Part shown: piece by piece, positions 8,247 through 17,081 of the stretch
How positions within the stretch are numbered: the stretch's first letter is position 1
How the letters are laid out: every line of letters begins with the position of its first letter
DNA from: an uncultured Lachnospiraceae bacterium
GTDB taxonomy: Bacteria; Bacillota; Clostridia; Lachnospirales; Lachnospiraceae
Direction of reading: 5' to 3'
DNA length: 64,000 bases
NCBI GenBank assembly: GCA_949471785.1
Contig: CASWRE010000001.1
Span: forward strand, 151,130-215,129
Position numbers and translations under genes: made by a program
The notes under the pieces: model-generated
The model's input: the letters and a program-made list of their open reading frames with translations, nothing else
What the model was told of the DNA's origin: nothing
Databases searched by the model: none

Positions 8247-9698
8247 TTATTCATGCTGTTTTTCTTCCAGTATCTCTCTCAAAATCTGGTTAACGGCGGC
8301 CGGATTGGCCTTGCCCCCGGTGGCCTTCATGGTCTGGCCCACCAAAAAGCCCATGGCCTTTTTCTTCCCCGCCCGGTAATCCGTCACGGACTGAGGGTTA
8401 GCCTCCACCACCTCCGCAACGGTCTTTTGCAGTGCGTCGGTGTCATTTTCCATCTTCAGGCCGTGTTCCTCCACATACCGCTCCGGGTCCACGTCCTCAT
8501 CAAAAATCTTCTCGAACACTTCCTTGGCCACGGAACCGTTGACCGTTCCCGCTTCCACCAGGCCGATCAGCTTCGCCAGATGCTCCGGCGAGAAGGTGAT
8601 CCGGTCCGCGTCCATCTCCCGTTCCTTCAAAAGCCGCATGGTCTCTACCATCAGCCAGTTTGACACCTTCTTGGGCCTGTGGCACACCGCCACAGCCTCC
8701 TCAAAGATATCCGCCAGCCGCTTCGTACCGGTCAGGATATCCGCGTCATATTCGGGCAGACCAAATTCCTTTATATAGCGGGCCTTTTTCTCTGTCCGGA
8801 ATTCCGGCTGCCGGTTACGGATCTCACGGATCATTTCGTCGGATATCACCACCGGCGTCAGATCCGGGTCCGGGAAATAGCGGTAATCCTGGGCGTCCTC
8901 TTTGGAACGCATGGCATAAGAATACTCCTTCGCGTCATCCCACCGGCGGGTCTCCTGGATCACCGGCCGTCCCGACTCCAGCAAGTCGATCTGGCGGGTC
9001 CGCTCCCCCTCAATAGCCCTGGCAATAGCCTTAAAGGAATTCAGGTTCTTCATCTCCGTGCGGGTGCCGAATTCTCTGGCTCCCGCCTCCCGGACAGACA
9101 GGTTTACGTCGGCCCGCATGGAACCCTCCTGAAGCTTACAGTCGGAAGCTCCCAGATACTGGATGATCAGCCGCAGCTTATCCAGATAGGCGATCACTTC
9201 ATCGGCGCTGCGCATATCCGGTTCCGACACAATCTCGATCAAGGGCACGCCGCTCCGGTTGAAGTCCACCAGGGAACAGTCCTCCCACTCGTCGTGAATC
9301 AGCTTGCCCGCATCTTCCTCCATGTGGATCTCGTGGATGCCCACGACCTTTTTCCCGCCGTCCGCCGTCTCGATCTCCACCCCGCCGTCATGGCAGATGG
9401 GCAGATAGAGCTGTGAGATCTGATAATTCTGAGGGTTATCCGGATAGAAATAATTCTTCCGGTCAAATTTGCAGTACTGATTGATGCTGCAGCCCGTGGC
9501 CAGGCCTACGGCCAGGGCCAGCTCCACCACCCGCTTATTTAACACGGGCAGGGAACCGGGCATACCGGTACACACCGGACAGGTGTGGGTATTCGGCGCG
9601 CCGCCAAAAGCCGTGGAACAGCCGCAGAAAATCTTTGTCCTGGTGGCCAGCTCCACATGAACCTCCAGGCCGATCACTGTTTCATACTGTCTGCTCAT
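8247..9698 (-). CDS. gatB: Asp/Glu-tRNA amidotransferase subunit GatB
   Basis: Subunit B of the GatCAB amidotransferase (483 aa), which binds misacylated Glu-tRNA(Gln) or Asp-tRNA(Asn), phosphorylates it and receives ammonia from GatA. The start MSRQYETVIGLEVHVELATRTKIFC is diagnostic; NGxxCPVCTGMPGSLPVLN-type cysteines follow, as do the kinase-like core and a C-terminal YqeY/tail domain ending in VNQILREILEEK. The start overlaps the end of gatA by four bases (ATGA), indicating translational coupling. The operon order is gatC-gatA-gatB. Confidence 0.97.
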   Translation of the reverse strand: MSRQYETVIGLEVHVELATRTKIFCGCSTAFGGAPNTHTCPVCTGMPGSLPVLNKRVVELALAVGLATGCSINQYCKFDRKNYFYPDNPQNYQISQLYLPICHDGGVEIETADGGKKVVGIHEIHMEEDAGKLIHDEWEDCSLVDFNRSGVPLIEIVSEPDMRSADEVIAYLDKLRLIIQYLGASDCKLQEGSMRADVNLSVREAGAREFGTRTEMKNLNSFKAIARAIEGERTRQIDLLESGRPVIQETRRWDDAKEYSYAMRSKEDAQDYRYFPDPDLTPVVISDEMIREIRNRQPEFRTEKKARYIKEFGLPEYDADILTGTKRLADIFEEAVAVCHRPKKVSNWLMVETMRLLKEREMDADRITFSPEHLAKLIGLVEAGTVNGSVAKEVFEKIFDEDVDPERYVEEHGLKMENDTDALQKTVAEVVEANPQSVTDYRAGKKKAMGFLVGQTMKATGGKANPAAVNQILREILEEKQHE

Positions 9699-11194
9699 CT
9701 CGCTTCACCTTCCTTCTTTTCCGCTTCTGTCAGACGGCCCACATCCGCCAGGGGCGCCCGTCCCCTGGCCTGTTCAAAGGCATAACCCGCCCGGAGAATA
9801 TTTTTCTCCTTAAAGCAGTCCCCGATGAGCTGCAGACCGATGGGCAACCCTTTCGCGTCCATGCCGCAGGGAACCGTCATACCCGGCAGGCCGGCCAGAT
9901 TTACAGAAATCGTATAGATATCCCCCAGATACATCTGAATCGGATCGCTCAAAGATTCGCCCAGCCGCGGCGCGGTGTAGGGCGCCGCCGGACCCAGGAT
10001 CACGTCATATTTCGCAAAAGCTTCGTCAAAGGCCTTCTTGATCAGCGCCTTGGTGCGCAGAGCTTTCAGATAATAGGCGTCGTAATACCCGGAACTCAAA
10101 ACAAAGGAACCCAGCATGATCCGTCGTTTCACCTCGGGTCCGAAACCCTCGGACCGGGTCTTTTTATACATATGGTGGAGCCCCTCCGCATCCTCGCAAC
10201 GATAGCCGTACTTCACGCCGTCAAACCGGGACAGATTAGAGCTGGCCTCCGCCGAAGCGATGACATAATAAGCCGGGATCGCGTACTCCACCAGACTTAA
10301 GTCAAATTGCTCCACCACGGCTCCCCGCTCTTTCAGTACCTGCGCGGCCTCAAGCACCGCCCGGCGCACCCCGGCGTCCAGGCCCTCTCCCAGATAATCC
10401 GCAGGAATACCGATGCGCATCCCTTTTACGTCATCTGCCAGGGCCGCGGTAAAATCCGTATCCTTCCGCGCCACCGAAGTACTGTCTCTGCAATCATGAG
10501 CGGCCAACACCTCCAGCAGGGCCGCGCAATCCGCCACATCCCGGCCTACCGGGCCGATCTGATCCAGAGAGGACCCGTATGCAATCAGACCATACCGGGA
10601 TACCGTCCCGTAGGTGGGCTTGATACCCGTCACGCCGCAAAAAGAGCTGGGCTGGCGGATTGACCCGCCCGTATCCGACCCCAGAGCCAGAAAGCATTCC
10701 CCCGCCGCCACGGCCGCGCAGGAACCGCCGGAAGACCCCCCCGGCACATGCTCCGGATTCCAGGGATTTCTTGTCACGCCGAAAGCCGACGTCTCCGTGG
10801 TGGAACCCATGGCAAACTCGTCCATATTCGTTTTCCCCAGGATCACGGCCCCGGCATCCGTCAGGCGCTCCGCCGCGTCCGCACTGTATGTGGGCACAAA
10901 ATTCTCCAGCATACGGGAACTGCAGGTGGTGCGCATCCCTTTCGTACATATGTTATCCTTCACCGCCACCGGTACCCCCGCCAGGGGACCGGCGAGCTCT
11001 CCGGCCTCTATCTTCTCCTGCGCCTGCTTCGCCCGCAGAAGCGCCCCTTCCTCGTCCACGGTCACGTAGGCATGTACCGTACCCTCCACTTTCCGTATCT
11101 GTGCCAGAGAAGCCTTCGCAGCCTCTACAGCCGTGACTTCTTTATCCTTAATCTTCCTGCCCAGTTCCAGGGCAGTCATCTGCCATAACTCCAT
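9695..11194 (-). CDS. gatA: Asp/Glu-tRNA amidotransferase subunit GatA
   Basis: Amidase subunit (499 aa) that releases ammonia from glutamine for the GatB reaction. The amidase-signature catalytic triad is intact: Lys79 in VAVKDNICTKG, cis-Ser154 in VPGGSSGGSCA and nucleophile Ser178 in GSDTGGSIRQP. Length and positions match the family. The start at 11194 follows GGAGGA, a strong RBS, nine bases after the gatC stop. It is the middle gene of gatCAB. Confidence 0.97.
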   Translation of the reverse strand: MELWQMTALELGRKIKDKEVTAVEAAKASLAQIRKVEGTVHAYVTVDEEGALLRAKQAQEKIEAGELAGPLAGVPVAVKDNICTKGMRTTCSSRMLENFVPTYSADAAERLTDAGAVILGKTNMDEFAMGSTTETSAFGVTRNPWNPEHVPGGSSGGSCAAVAAGECFLALGSDTGGSIRQPSSFCGVTGIKPTYGTVSRYGLIAYGSSLDQIGPVGRDVADCAALLEVLAAHDCRDSTSVARKDTDFTAALADDVKGMRIGIPADYLGEGLDAGVRRAVLEAAQVLKERGAVVEQFDLSLVEYAIPAYYVIASAEASSNLSRFDGVKYGYRCEDAEGLHHMYKKTRSEGFGPEVKRRIMLGSFVLSSGYYDAYYLKALRTKALIKKAFDEAFAKYDVILGPAAPYTAPRLGESLSDPIQMYLGDIYTISVNLAGLPGMTVPCGMDAKGLPIGLQLIGDCFKEKNILRAGYAFEQARGRAPLADVGRLTEAEKKEGEAR

Positions 11195-11203
11195 GTCCTC
11201 CTC

Positions 11204-11497
11204 CTACTCCACCGTCCGCGGTACCTGATACTGCCACTCCTTCGCCTCCGGCGCGTTTGCCAGCATTTGCTCCCTGTCGTCCCCGTTTGTCACCACGTCC
11301 TCCCGGAACACATTATGCACCGGGAACACATGGGACATGGGTTCCACGTCCGATGTATCCAACTCGTTTAATTTGTCAATATAATCCAGCATACGGCCCA
11401 TATCCTTCTTAGCCGCCTCCTTCTCCTCCGGAGACAGCTCCAGTTTGGCCAGAATGCCCACATAATCGATCACCTCGTCACTTATCACATTTGCCAT
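11204..11497 (-). CDS. gatC: Asp/Glu-tRNA amidotransferase subunit GatC
   Basis: Small subunit (97 aa) that wraps around and stabilises the GatA-GatB complex. Recognised by VIDYVGILAKLELSPEEKE, the DYIDKLNELDTSDVEPMSH core and a C-terminal FREDVV...LLANAP-like tail (LANAPEAKEWQYQVPRTVE). GAAAGGAGAA precedes ATG 11497. It is the first gene of gatCAB. Confidence 0.95.
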   Translation of the reverse strand: MANVISDEVIDYVGILAKLELSPEEKEAAKKDMGRMLDYIDKLNELDTSDVEPMSHVFPVHNVFREDVVTNGDDREQMLANAPEAKEWQYQVPRTVE

Positions 11498-11592
11498 ATT
11501 CTTCTCCTTTCATTCTGCCGCAATCCCGTCCGGTCACGGCAGCCTGACCGCGCCGGACAGTCCTCTTCTTCCGGCTGCCGGCCAGCGGCTGA

Positions 11593-12813
11593 TCACGGGA
11601 ACTCCAGCTCCGGCGACAGATACACAGACTCGCCCTCCATGGCGCCCTCCAGCGTCACGGTCTCACCCTCGGCCAGAGTCAGGTTATAAAACACATCCCG
11701 GTATCCCTCCTCCGGACCGTAACCGGAGAGAAATATCATCCGGGTATCCCCGTCTTCCCTCTCCACCCGAAGCTCCACGATCCCGGAATCTTCATCCGGG
11801 GCGTAGCGCACATCATACCTGCCGGGAGCAATATCGGTTCCCACCGAATACTCCTCACCCGCAAGTACTTCCACATCCTCCAGAGAGACATCCGCCTCAT
11901 AGGGTGTAAGCGCCTCCGTCTGGGCATTCTCCGCCTGAAATTCCAGTTCACAGCCGCCCTCCACCGTTACCCGGGCGCCGGGATACAGACGAAGATCTTC
12001 CACCTCGTTCCCGGGCTCCAGCCAACTGTAATACCATATGGCATTGTCCTCGTCCTCCACATAGAGGCCGCCCTTACCTTCCGATACCGTAACCTGATAG
12101 GTTCCCTGGGGGATCGTTTCACCTACCATATAATATCCCGCCGTCAGAGAGGCCGACCACGTCTCCCCGTCCGCCGGCATCTCATTCTTCACATAATCAT
12201 AGAGATCCTCTGTGGTCCTCGCCTCATTTTCAGAGGTTTCAAATCCCGTATCTTCCTCCGGATCATTGCCGATCTCCACCTCTATGCCGGTATTTTCGTC
12301 CAGCCAGTCCACGGCCTGTTCTGCTTTTTTCCCAAACCCGGAGAACCAATCCGGGAATTCCGTCACGACCGCTGACAAAAATCCCAAGACAACCCATAAA
12401 ATCACAAACCATTTGATCACGGAAACCGGCCGCCGGCCGGCTGCGCCGCCCTTCGCCTTGCGTTCTTCTTTACTGCCTGACGGTCTTCCGGCCGGACGGT
12501 TTTCCGTACCGCCGGATGTTCTTTCTGCCCGGCGTTTTCCGAAATCGCCGGATGCCCCTCCGGTCGGTCTGTTTTCGGATCTGCCCGTCTGCCGGCCGGC
12601 CTTCCGGCCGTTCGTCCCCACCGCTTTCTCTTCTTTCCCGGAAAGCGTTCGCTCATATTCTTTCTTTTGCTCCCGGGCTTCCGGACTGTATCTCCCGCAA
12701 TCCTCATTCAACCGATACGTATGCTCTGCCATGCGGCTGTAATCCATCCCACAGTCCTGACAACGCCCATCCACAATCCGCCCGTCACAAATCACACACC
12801 GTCCAGCCATCAC
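11593..12813 (-). CDS. Zinc-ribbon membrane protein with twin C-terminal beta domains
   Basis: Protein of unknown function (406 aa). The N terminus holds a zinc ribbon (CVICDGRIVDGRCQDCGMDY, two CxxC pairs). A long charged low-complexity segment (about residues 45-130), rich in Arg, Gly, Lys and Glu, comes next. One transmembrane helix (VIKWFVILWVVLGFLSAVV, about 135-155) is followed by an acidic linker. Two copies of a beta-rich module close the protein, marked by GYYMVGETIPQGTYQVTV and EEYSVGTDIAPGRYDVRY. This architecture (zinc ribbon inside, sensor-like beta domains outside) suggests a membrane anchored envelope protein. The start overlaps the dapF stop by four bases, so it is cotranscribed. 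Confidence 0.7.
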   Translation of the reverse strand: MMAGRCVICDGRIVDGRCQDCGMDYSRMAEHTYRLNEDCGRYSPEAREQKKEYERTLSGKEEKAVGTNGRKAGRQTGRSENRPTGGASGDFGKRRAERTSGGTENRPAGRPSGSKEERKAKGGAAGRRPVSVIKWFVILWVVLGFLSAVVTEFPDWFSGFGKKAEQAVDWLDENTGIEVEIGNDPEEDTGFETSENEARTTEDLYDYVKNEMPADGETWSASLTAGYYMVGETIPQGTYQVTVSEGKGGLYVEDEDNAIWYYSWLEPGNEVEDLRLYPGARVTVEGGCELEFQAENAQTEALTPYEADVSLEDVEVLAGEEYSVGTDIAPGRYDVRYAPDEDSGIVELRVEREDGDTRMIFLSGYGPEEGYRDVFYNLTLAEGETVTLEGAMEGESVYLSPELEFP

Positions 12814-13646
12814 AAATCAATCTCTCCCTCAAAAGCCACCGCCGCGGGGCCGGTCATATACACCAGGTTCTCCTCCCGATCCCAGCGGACCCGCAGATCC
12901 CCGCCCAGCAGATGCACCGTTACTTCATCCTCCGTATAACCATTCACCATCGAGGCCACCGCCGCGGCGCAGGCTCCCGTACCGCAGGCCAGCGTCTCCC
13001 CCGAGCCCCGCTCCCATACCCGCATCTCCAGGTTTTCGCGGTCCGTCACCCGGATAAACTCTGTATTGATCCTGTCCGGGAAACGCTCGTGATGCTCGAA
13101 CAGCGGCCCGACTTTCTCTATATCCAGTCCCTTCACATCTTCCAGATAGACCACCACATGGGGATTTCCCATGGAAACCCCGGTTATGGCATAAGTCACG
13201 CCGCCCACTTCGACAGGCTCCGCCACCACTTGCTCCCGCTCCGATATAATGGGAATTTTGGCCGCCGTAAGTTCCGGGCTGCCCATATTCACCCGGACAA
13301 ACGACACTTTTCCGTCCTCCCCAATCGTCAGATCCAAAACCTTGATCCCGCTCTTTGTGTCCACACGAATCCTGGTCTGATCCGTCAGGCCGTAATCATA
13401 CACATACTTCGCCACGCAGCGAATCCCGTTGCCGCACATGGCTCCTTCCGAGCCGTCGGCATTATACATGGCCATCTCAAAATCCGCCCGATCCGACGGC
13501 TTAATCAAAATCAGTCCGTCCGACCCAATCCCAAAATGCCTGTCGCTGACCCGTATCGCCAGCTCCCCGGGATTCTCCACCTGTTCTTTAAAACAATTCA
13601 CATACACATAGTCATTTCCTATCCCATGCATTTTCGTAAATTTCAT
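12810..13646 (-). CDS. dapF: Diaminopimelate epimerase
   Basis: Converts LL- to meso-diaminopimelate in the lysine and peptidoglycan precursor pathway (278 aa, usual length). The two catalytic cysteines lie in MCGNGIRC (Cys71) and LACGTGACA (Cys221). The start MKFTKMHGIGNDYVY is typical. It lies four bases downstream of the ANTAR gene and overlaps the following zinc-ribbon gene, so these genes form one transcription unit. Confidence 0.96.
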   Translation of the reverse strand: MKFTKMHGIGNDYVYVNCFKEQVENPGELAIRVSDRHFGIGSDGLILIKPSDRADFEMAMYNADGSEGAMCGNGIRCVAKYVYDYGLTDQTRIRVDTKSGIKVLDLTIGEDGKVSFVRVNMGSPELTAAKIPIISEREQVVAEPVEVGGVTYAITGVSMGNPHVVVYLEDVKGLDIEKVGPLFEHHERFPDRINTEFIRVTDRENLEMRVWERGSGETLACGTGACAAAVASMVNGYTEDEVTVHLLGGDLRVRWDREENLVYMTGPAAVAFEGEIDL

Positions 13647-13650
13647 ACGC

Positions 13651-14205
13651 TCACTCCTCCATCATACACAGCACCATTCCCGCTGTATCCGCCAGCGAAT
13701 TTCCGCCGTCCATACTGCGTTTCTGCAGATACCGATGGGCCTCCCGCTCCGTGAAATGCCTCCGCTCCATCAAAAGCCGTTTCGCCCTGTCGATCACTGC
13801 CTGCTCCTGCGGATTCCGCTCCCTGGGCTGCCGGCCCCGCTTTTTCCCTGCGCGGCTCATCCGGCCCTCCATAGTATCCACCGCCTGCAGAAGCTCATAC
13901 GCCTTGAGAGGCATCGTCACCGAAGGAATCCCTCTGGCCACGCCGCCGCCAATCACTTTCCCGGAAGCCACCAGAAGCATCTCAAATCCCGGCGGCATCG
14001 CCCCGTGAAGATGATGATACACCATGTCGGGCAGCTTATATCCCGATATTACGATGCCTCCGTGAAGACTGTCCATACATTCCAGGGCCTGGCTGCCGGT
14101 AGTACAGATATACTGGACGGAAAATCCGTGGCGGACAAGCAGGTTTTTCATACTTTTCGCATCCTCCAGCCGGGGAAATACCACAATAATATTGCCCACT
14201 CTCAC
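13651..14205 (-). CDS. ANTAR-domain response regulator (RNA-binding antiterminator)
   Basis: Two-domain protein (184 aa). The N-terminal receiver-like domain (about 1-115; IIVVFPRLEDAKSMKNLLVRHGF) has poor conservation of the acidic phosphorylation pocket, so it may not be phosphorylated. The C-terminal ANTAR domain (about 125-184) shows the three-helix pattern QAVIDRAKRLLMERRHFTER and EAHRYLQKRSMDGGNSLADTA. ANTAR proteins bind paired hexaloop hairpins and prevent transcription termination, often in nitrogen metabolism genes. It sits immediately downstream of glnA, which fits, but no clear ANTAR target hairpin was found beside glnA. Confidence 0.88.
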   Translation of the reverse strand: MRVGNIIVVFPRLEDAKSMKNLLVRHGFSVQYICTTGSQALECMDSLHGGIVISGYKLPDMVYHHLHGAMPPGFEMLLVASGKVIGGGVARGIPSVTMPLKAYELLQAVDTMEGRMSRAGKKRGRQPRERNPQEQAVIDRAKRLLMERRHFTEREAHRYLQKRSMDGGNSLADTAGMVLCMMEE

Positions 14206-14280
14206 GCCTCCCCTTCTCTATATACGACCCGGAAAACCCATTCGTCCGCTTCCCACTGTCCGGGAACAACTACCCCAAAG

Positions 14281-15621
14281 TCACACATTGTACAGATACT
14301 CTTCGACCTCCCACGGCGTGACCTGCTGCTGATACGTCCTCCACTCCTGCTTTTTCCCTTTCAGATAACTGCCGCTGTACTCTTTTCCCAGCACCGACAG
14401 TACAAACTCATCTTTCTCCATCTCCGTAATGGCCTCTCCCAGACTCATGGGCAGCTTCTCCAGGCCCAATTCCTCTTCGTCCTGCCGGCCCATCTGGTAC
14501 AGATTGCCGGACACTTCCGGTGGCGGCAGAATCTGTTCCTGTATGCCGGAAAGCCCCGCGGCCAGACAGAGAGCCAGCGCAATATAAGGATTGGCAGACG
14601 GGTCGGGGTTCCGAAGCTCGATCCGGGTACCCACACCCGCAGGCCCGACGGCAGGCACCCGGATAAGGGGGCTCCTGTTCTGGGACGACCAGGCCAGATA
14701 CACCGGCGCCTCATAGCCCGGTACCAGACGTTTGTATGAATTCACCAGTGGATTCAGCGCCGCCGACATTCCCTTGATATGCTTCAAAAGGCCGCCGATA
14801 AACCAGTATGCCTCTTTGCTCAGGCCTCTTTCGTCCCCGCCGTCCAGGAAGAGATTAGCGCCGTCCCCGTCATGAAGGGACATATTCAGGTGCATACCGG
14901 AACCGTTGATGCCGGTGATGGGTTTCGGCATAAAAGACGCGTACATCCCATGCCCCTTGGCTATGGTGCGGATGGCCATCTTGTACGTCATCAGGCTGTC
15001 CGCCGTCCGCAGAGCGGAATCATATTTGAAATCGATCTCATGCTGGCCGGGCGCCGCCTCGTGGTGGGTGGCTTCCACCTGGTACCCCATATCTTCCATG
15101 GTCAGCACCATGTCCCTGCGAAAATTCTCCCCCGTATCCACCGGTCCCACGTCAAAATATCCTGCTTTCTCATAAGTACGAATCTCCGGCTTGCCATGCT
15201 CGTCACTCTCAAAAAGAAAGAACTCCAATTCCGGCCCCACCTTAAAATGATACCCCATCTCATGGGCTTCCCGCACCACCTTTTTCAATATATAACGGGA
15301 ATCCCCCTCAAAAGGCGTGCCGTCATGACGGTACACATCACAGATCAGCCGGGCCACCTTGCCCTGCTGGGGCCGCCAGGGAAAAATACTGAACGTGTCC
15401 AGATCCGGACGCAGAACCATATCCGACTCTTCCACCCGCGCAAATCCCTGCACCGCGGAGCCGTCAAACATACACTGATTATTCAGAACTTTTTCCAGCT
15501 GCCCCACAGTGACCGCCATATTTTTCAGTTTTCCAAACATATCTGTAAACTGGAGGCGGATAAACTCCACGTCCTCTTCTTCTACCATCCTGAAAATATC
15601 TTCTTTATTATATACAGCCAT
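14281..15621 (-). CDS. glnA: Glutamine synthetase, type I
   Basis: ATP-dependent ligation of ammonia to glutamate (446 aa from the chosen start). Family motifs include DMFGKLKNMAVTVGQLEKVL, the catalytic GPELEFFLFE, HHEAAPGQHEIDF, NGSGMHLNMSL, the ATP-binding KRLVPGYEAPVYLAWS and NPDPSANPYIALA. ATG 15621 is chosen because GGGAGGT stands just upstream and a promoter overlaps the longer frame, which would otherwise begin at 15687. No adenylylation tyrosine context was checked. The following gene is an ANTAR regulator. Confidence 0.96.
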   Translation of the reverse strand: MAVYNKEDIFRMVEEEDVEFIRLQFTDMFGKLKNMAVTVGQLEKVLNNQCMFDGSAVQGFARVEESDMVLRPDLDTFSIFPWRPQQGKVARLICDVYRHDGTPFEGDSRYILKKVVREAHEMGYHFKVGPELEFFLFESDEHGKPEIRTYEKAGYFDVGPVDTGENFRRDMVLTMEDMGYQVEATHHEAAPGQHEIDFKYDSALRTADSLMTYKMAIRTIAKGHGMYASFMPKPITGINGSGMHLNMSLHDGDGANLFLDGGDERGLSKEAYWFIGGLLKHIKGMSAALNPLVNSYKRLVPGYEAPVYLAWSSQNRSPLIRVPAVGPAGVGTRIELRNPDPSANPYIALALCLAAGLSGIQEQILPPPEVSGNLYQMGRQDEEELGLEKLPMSLGEAITEMEKDEFVLSVLGKEYSGSYLKGKKQEWRTYQQQVTPWEVEEYLYNV

Positions 15622-15658
15622 TGGCTCTACCTCCCTGTCGGATTCCTGTTTCGTCCTT

Positions 15659-15687
15659 ATACTACCATTCTTTTCTGTAAAATACAA
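15659..15687 (-). promoter_or_regulatory. Probable glnA promoter
   Basis: On the minus strand TTGTAT (15687-15682) and TAGTAT (15664-15659) are separated by 17 bases. The glnA start codon lies 38 bases past the -10 box, giving a short leader. Confidence 0.55.
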
Positions 15688-15736
15688 TTCTTAAACACTT
15701 TCCTTTTAGCAGATCACAGCCTCCGGGCTATTTGCG

Positions 15737-15773
15737 CAAAAAGCCCCTGCATGATTTTCCATGCAGAAGCTTT
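15737..15773 (-). terminator. Terminator upstream of glnA, serving the rpn remnant
   Basis: On the minus strand AAGCTTCTGCATG-GAAAAT-CATGCAGGGGCTT forms a long stem followed by TTTGCGC. It lies between the Rpn nuclease remnant and the glnA promoter, so it probably ends upstream transcription. Confidence 0.65.
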
Positions 15774-15847
15774 TCATAATCATAAATTCCATGACATACA
15801 GCCGTGGATTTCCCCTCTTATTCAGTTACAGTGTTTTTCTGTTTACC

Positions 15848-16216
15848 TCTTTTTCCCATATTTTCTGAGATATTCCTGAGCTTTTGGGGCGGATATAGCC
15901 AACCTGGTTTGCAGCCGATTTACGATCTCCTCCACTGATTTGTCCACATGGCGCTCTTTTGTATAGGCTATGGCTTTGTCCCTGGTTTCCTTTAACGGCA
16001 CGCCCCCAAAAGGGAGAATTCTGCCCCATGGGTTTGCGACTTTTTTCGGATCTTTATATTGTCTCTGGAAGCCTGTAGGCTTTCCGCATATCCTCTGTGC
16101 TCAAGGACGGAGGATTCTTCTGTGTCACTGTCCTCAAGATCCTCTGGCTTAATTACCGGCTTTCCCTCAAACAGGACGGCATTAAACAGATCGGCGATGA
16201 CACGGTTAACGTCCAC
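15848..16216 (-). pseudogene. Rpn-family (PD-(D/E)XK) nuclease/transposase remnant
   Basis: Debris of a recombination-promoting nuclease. The upstream frame (16216 to 15992) begins NRVIADLFNAVLFEGKPVIKPEDLED, the N terminus of gut Firmicute Rpn/YhgA proteins, and runs to IRKKSQTHGAEFSLLG. At about 16025 it joins, out of frame, a C-terminal fragment read as FGGVPLKETRDKAIAYTKER ... LQTRLAISAPKAQEYLRKYG. The whole central catalytic domain is missing, so this is an internal-deletion pseudogene. It is followed by a terminator. The 5' end also abuts a plus-strand gene fragment, suggesting a rearrangement. Confidence 0.75.
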
Positions 16217-16438
16217 TCTGTTTATACCATTGATAGAGTTACCTATAAAGGCGATATAACCGACTGCGAACTTTGCGAAGAACCCCTGTCGGTCACAGAA
16301 ATGTTATTGCTGGGCTGGCGGAAACGTTCCCGTTATTTATTTCTGACATTCTGTCCGGATAAACCCCAAAGTATGGAACTGGATATCCGGGCAGCCAAAA
16401 ACGGAACCCCCTACAGCACACATATCGTTTTAGAATAG
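16200..16438 (+). pseudogene. Probable 3' fragment of an unknown gene
   Basis: The plus-strand frame ending at 16438 reads VYTIDRVTYKGDITDCELCE and LLGWRKRSRYLFLTFCPDKP ... LELDIRAAKNG-like sequence, with normal-looking coding composition, and is followed 18 bases later by a strong plus-strand terminator. Its 5' part runs into the antisense of the Rpn remnant and no RBS is visible, so I read it as a C-terminal stub of a lost gene. The open frame continues upstream to 16097 only as antisense of rpn. Family unknown. Confidence 0.45.
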
Positions 16439-16455
16439 TGCAGAAAAATTGTCTC

Positions 16456-16510
16456 AAAGCTGTTCCGCGGGTTTACGCAATAAACGCCCCGTGTGCGGAA
16501 CAGCTTTTTT
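16456..16510 (+). terminator. Strong Rho-independent terminator
   Basis: AAAGCTGTTCCGC (16456-16468) pairs with GCGGAACAGCTTT (16495-16507) over 13 bases and runs into a T-tract. It follows the plus-strand gene fragment. Confidence 0.85.
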
Positions 16511-16548
16511 AATACATATGACGGCCCAGGCAGGCCAACCGAACCGCA

Positions 16549-17025
16549 CTACGACAATTTGCCGTCTTTACTGCATGTCAAAATGACCATTTTTGTATGC
16601 GACCCTATGGCTTCTCCCCCTTTGTACTGCGTTCCCGTAGCTTTGGCTGTCGCCTGACTCCCGCTTTTTGACGCAGAAGCATTACTGACCTTCCATGATG
16701 AGGAATAACACTTTGTCGAGACAGCGGATTTCGTACAGGTTGCTTTCTTACCATTATAAGAAAATGTCCCTTTCACAGAAACTTCCCACAATTTTGAACC
16801 GGACGCGGATCTGTAAATAATAGTTTTTTTACCCGAACGGACCGTAGAAGTTGAAAATGGCCGGATTATCGAGCCATCACTTACGATCTCTGTTATTGTA
16901 ACAAAACAGCTGCCATCTTCCAGATATTCTATCTCTTCATTTTCCACATCAGGTAATTCGTCTGCCGCGTATGCATTCACAGACAATAATACGCAACACA
17001 ATAAAACCGCAATTATTTTTTTCAT
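16549..17025 (-). CDS. Small secreted protein of unknown function
   Basis: 158-residue protein with a clear signal peptide (MKKIIAVLLCCVLLSVNAYA, predicted cleavage after AYA). The mature part is acidic at first, then rich in Ser, Thr, Lys and Tyr, with four cysteines (Cys in DGSCFV, KATCTKS, STKCYSS, LTCSKD) that could form disulfides, and looks like an all-beta domain. No family recognised. GGAAAGGAATGG precedes the start. It is the last gene of the PadR unit (padR, HAAS-like protein, this gene) next to an ABC exporter. Three other short secreted proteins in the window occupy comparable positions. Confidence 0.7.
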   Translation of the reverse strand: MKKIIAVLLCCVLLSVNAYAADELPDVENEEIEYLEDGSCFVTITEIVSDGSIIRPFSTSTVRSGKKTIIYRSASGSKLWEVSVKGTFSYNGKKATCTKSAVSTKCYSSSWKVSNASASKSGSQATAKATGTQYKGGEAIGSHTKMVILTCSKDGKLS

Positions 17026-17081
17026 TTTTTACCATTCCTTTCTAAAACACAGCCAAGACAGGAAAGACTCTTTCGCACTTC

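Noticed and set aside
15737..15773. ANTAR-type antiterminator target upstream of glnA
   Set aside because: The hexaloop GAAAAT lacks the A1/G4 pattern of ANTAR targets, there is no partner hairpin, and the glnA promoter lies downstream of it. It is better explained as a terminator.
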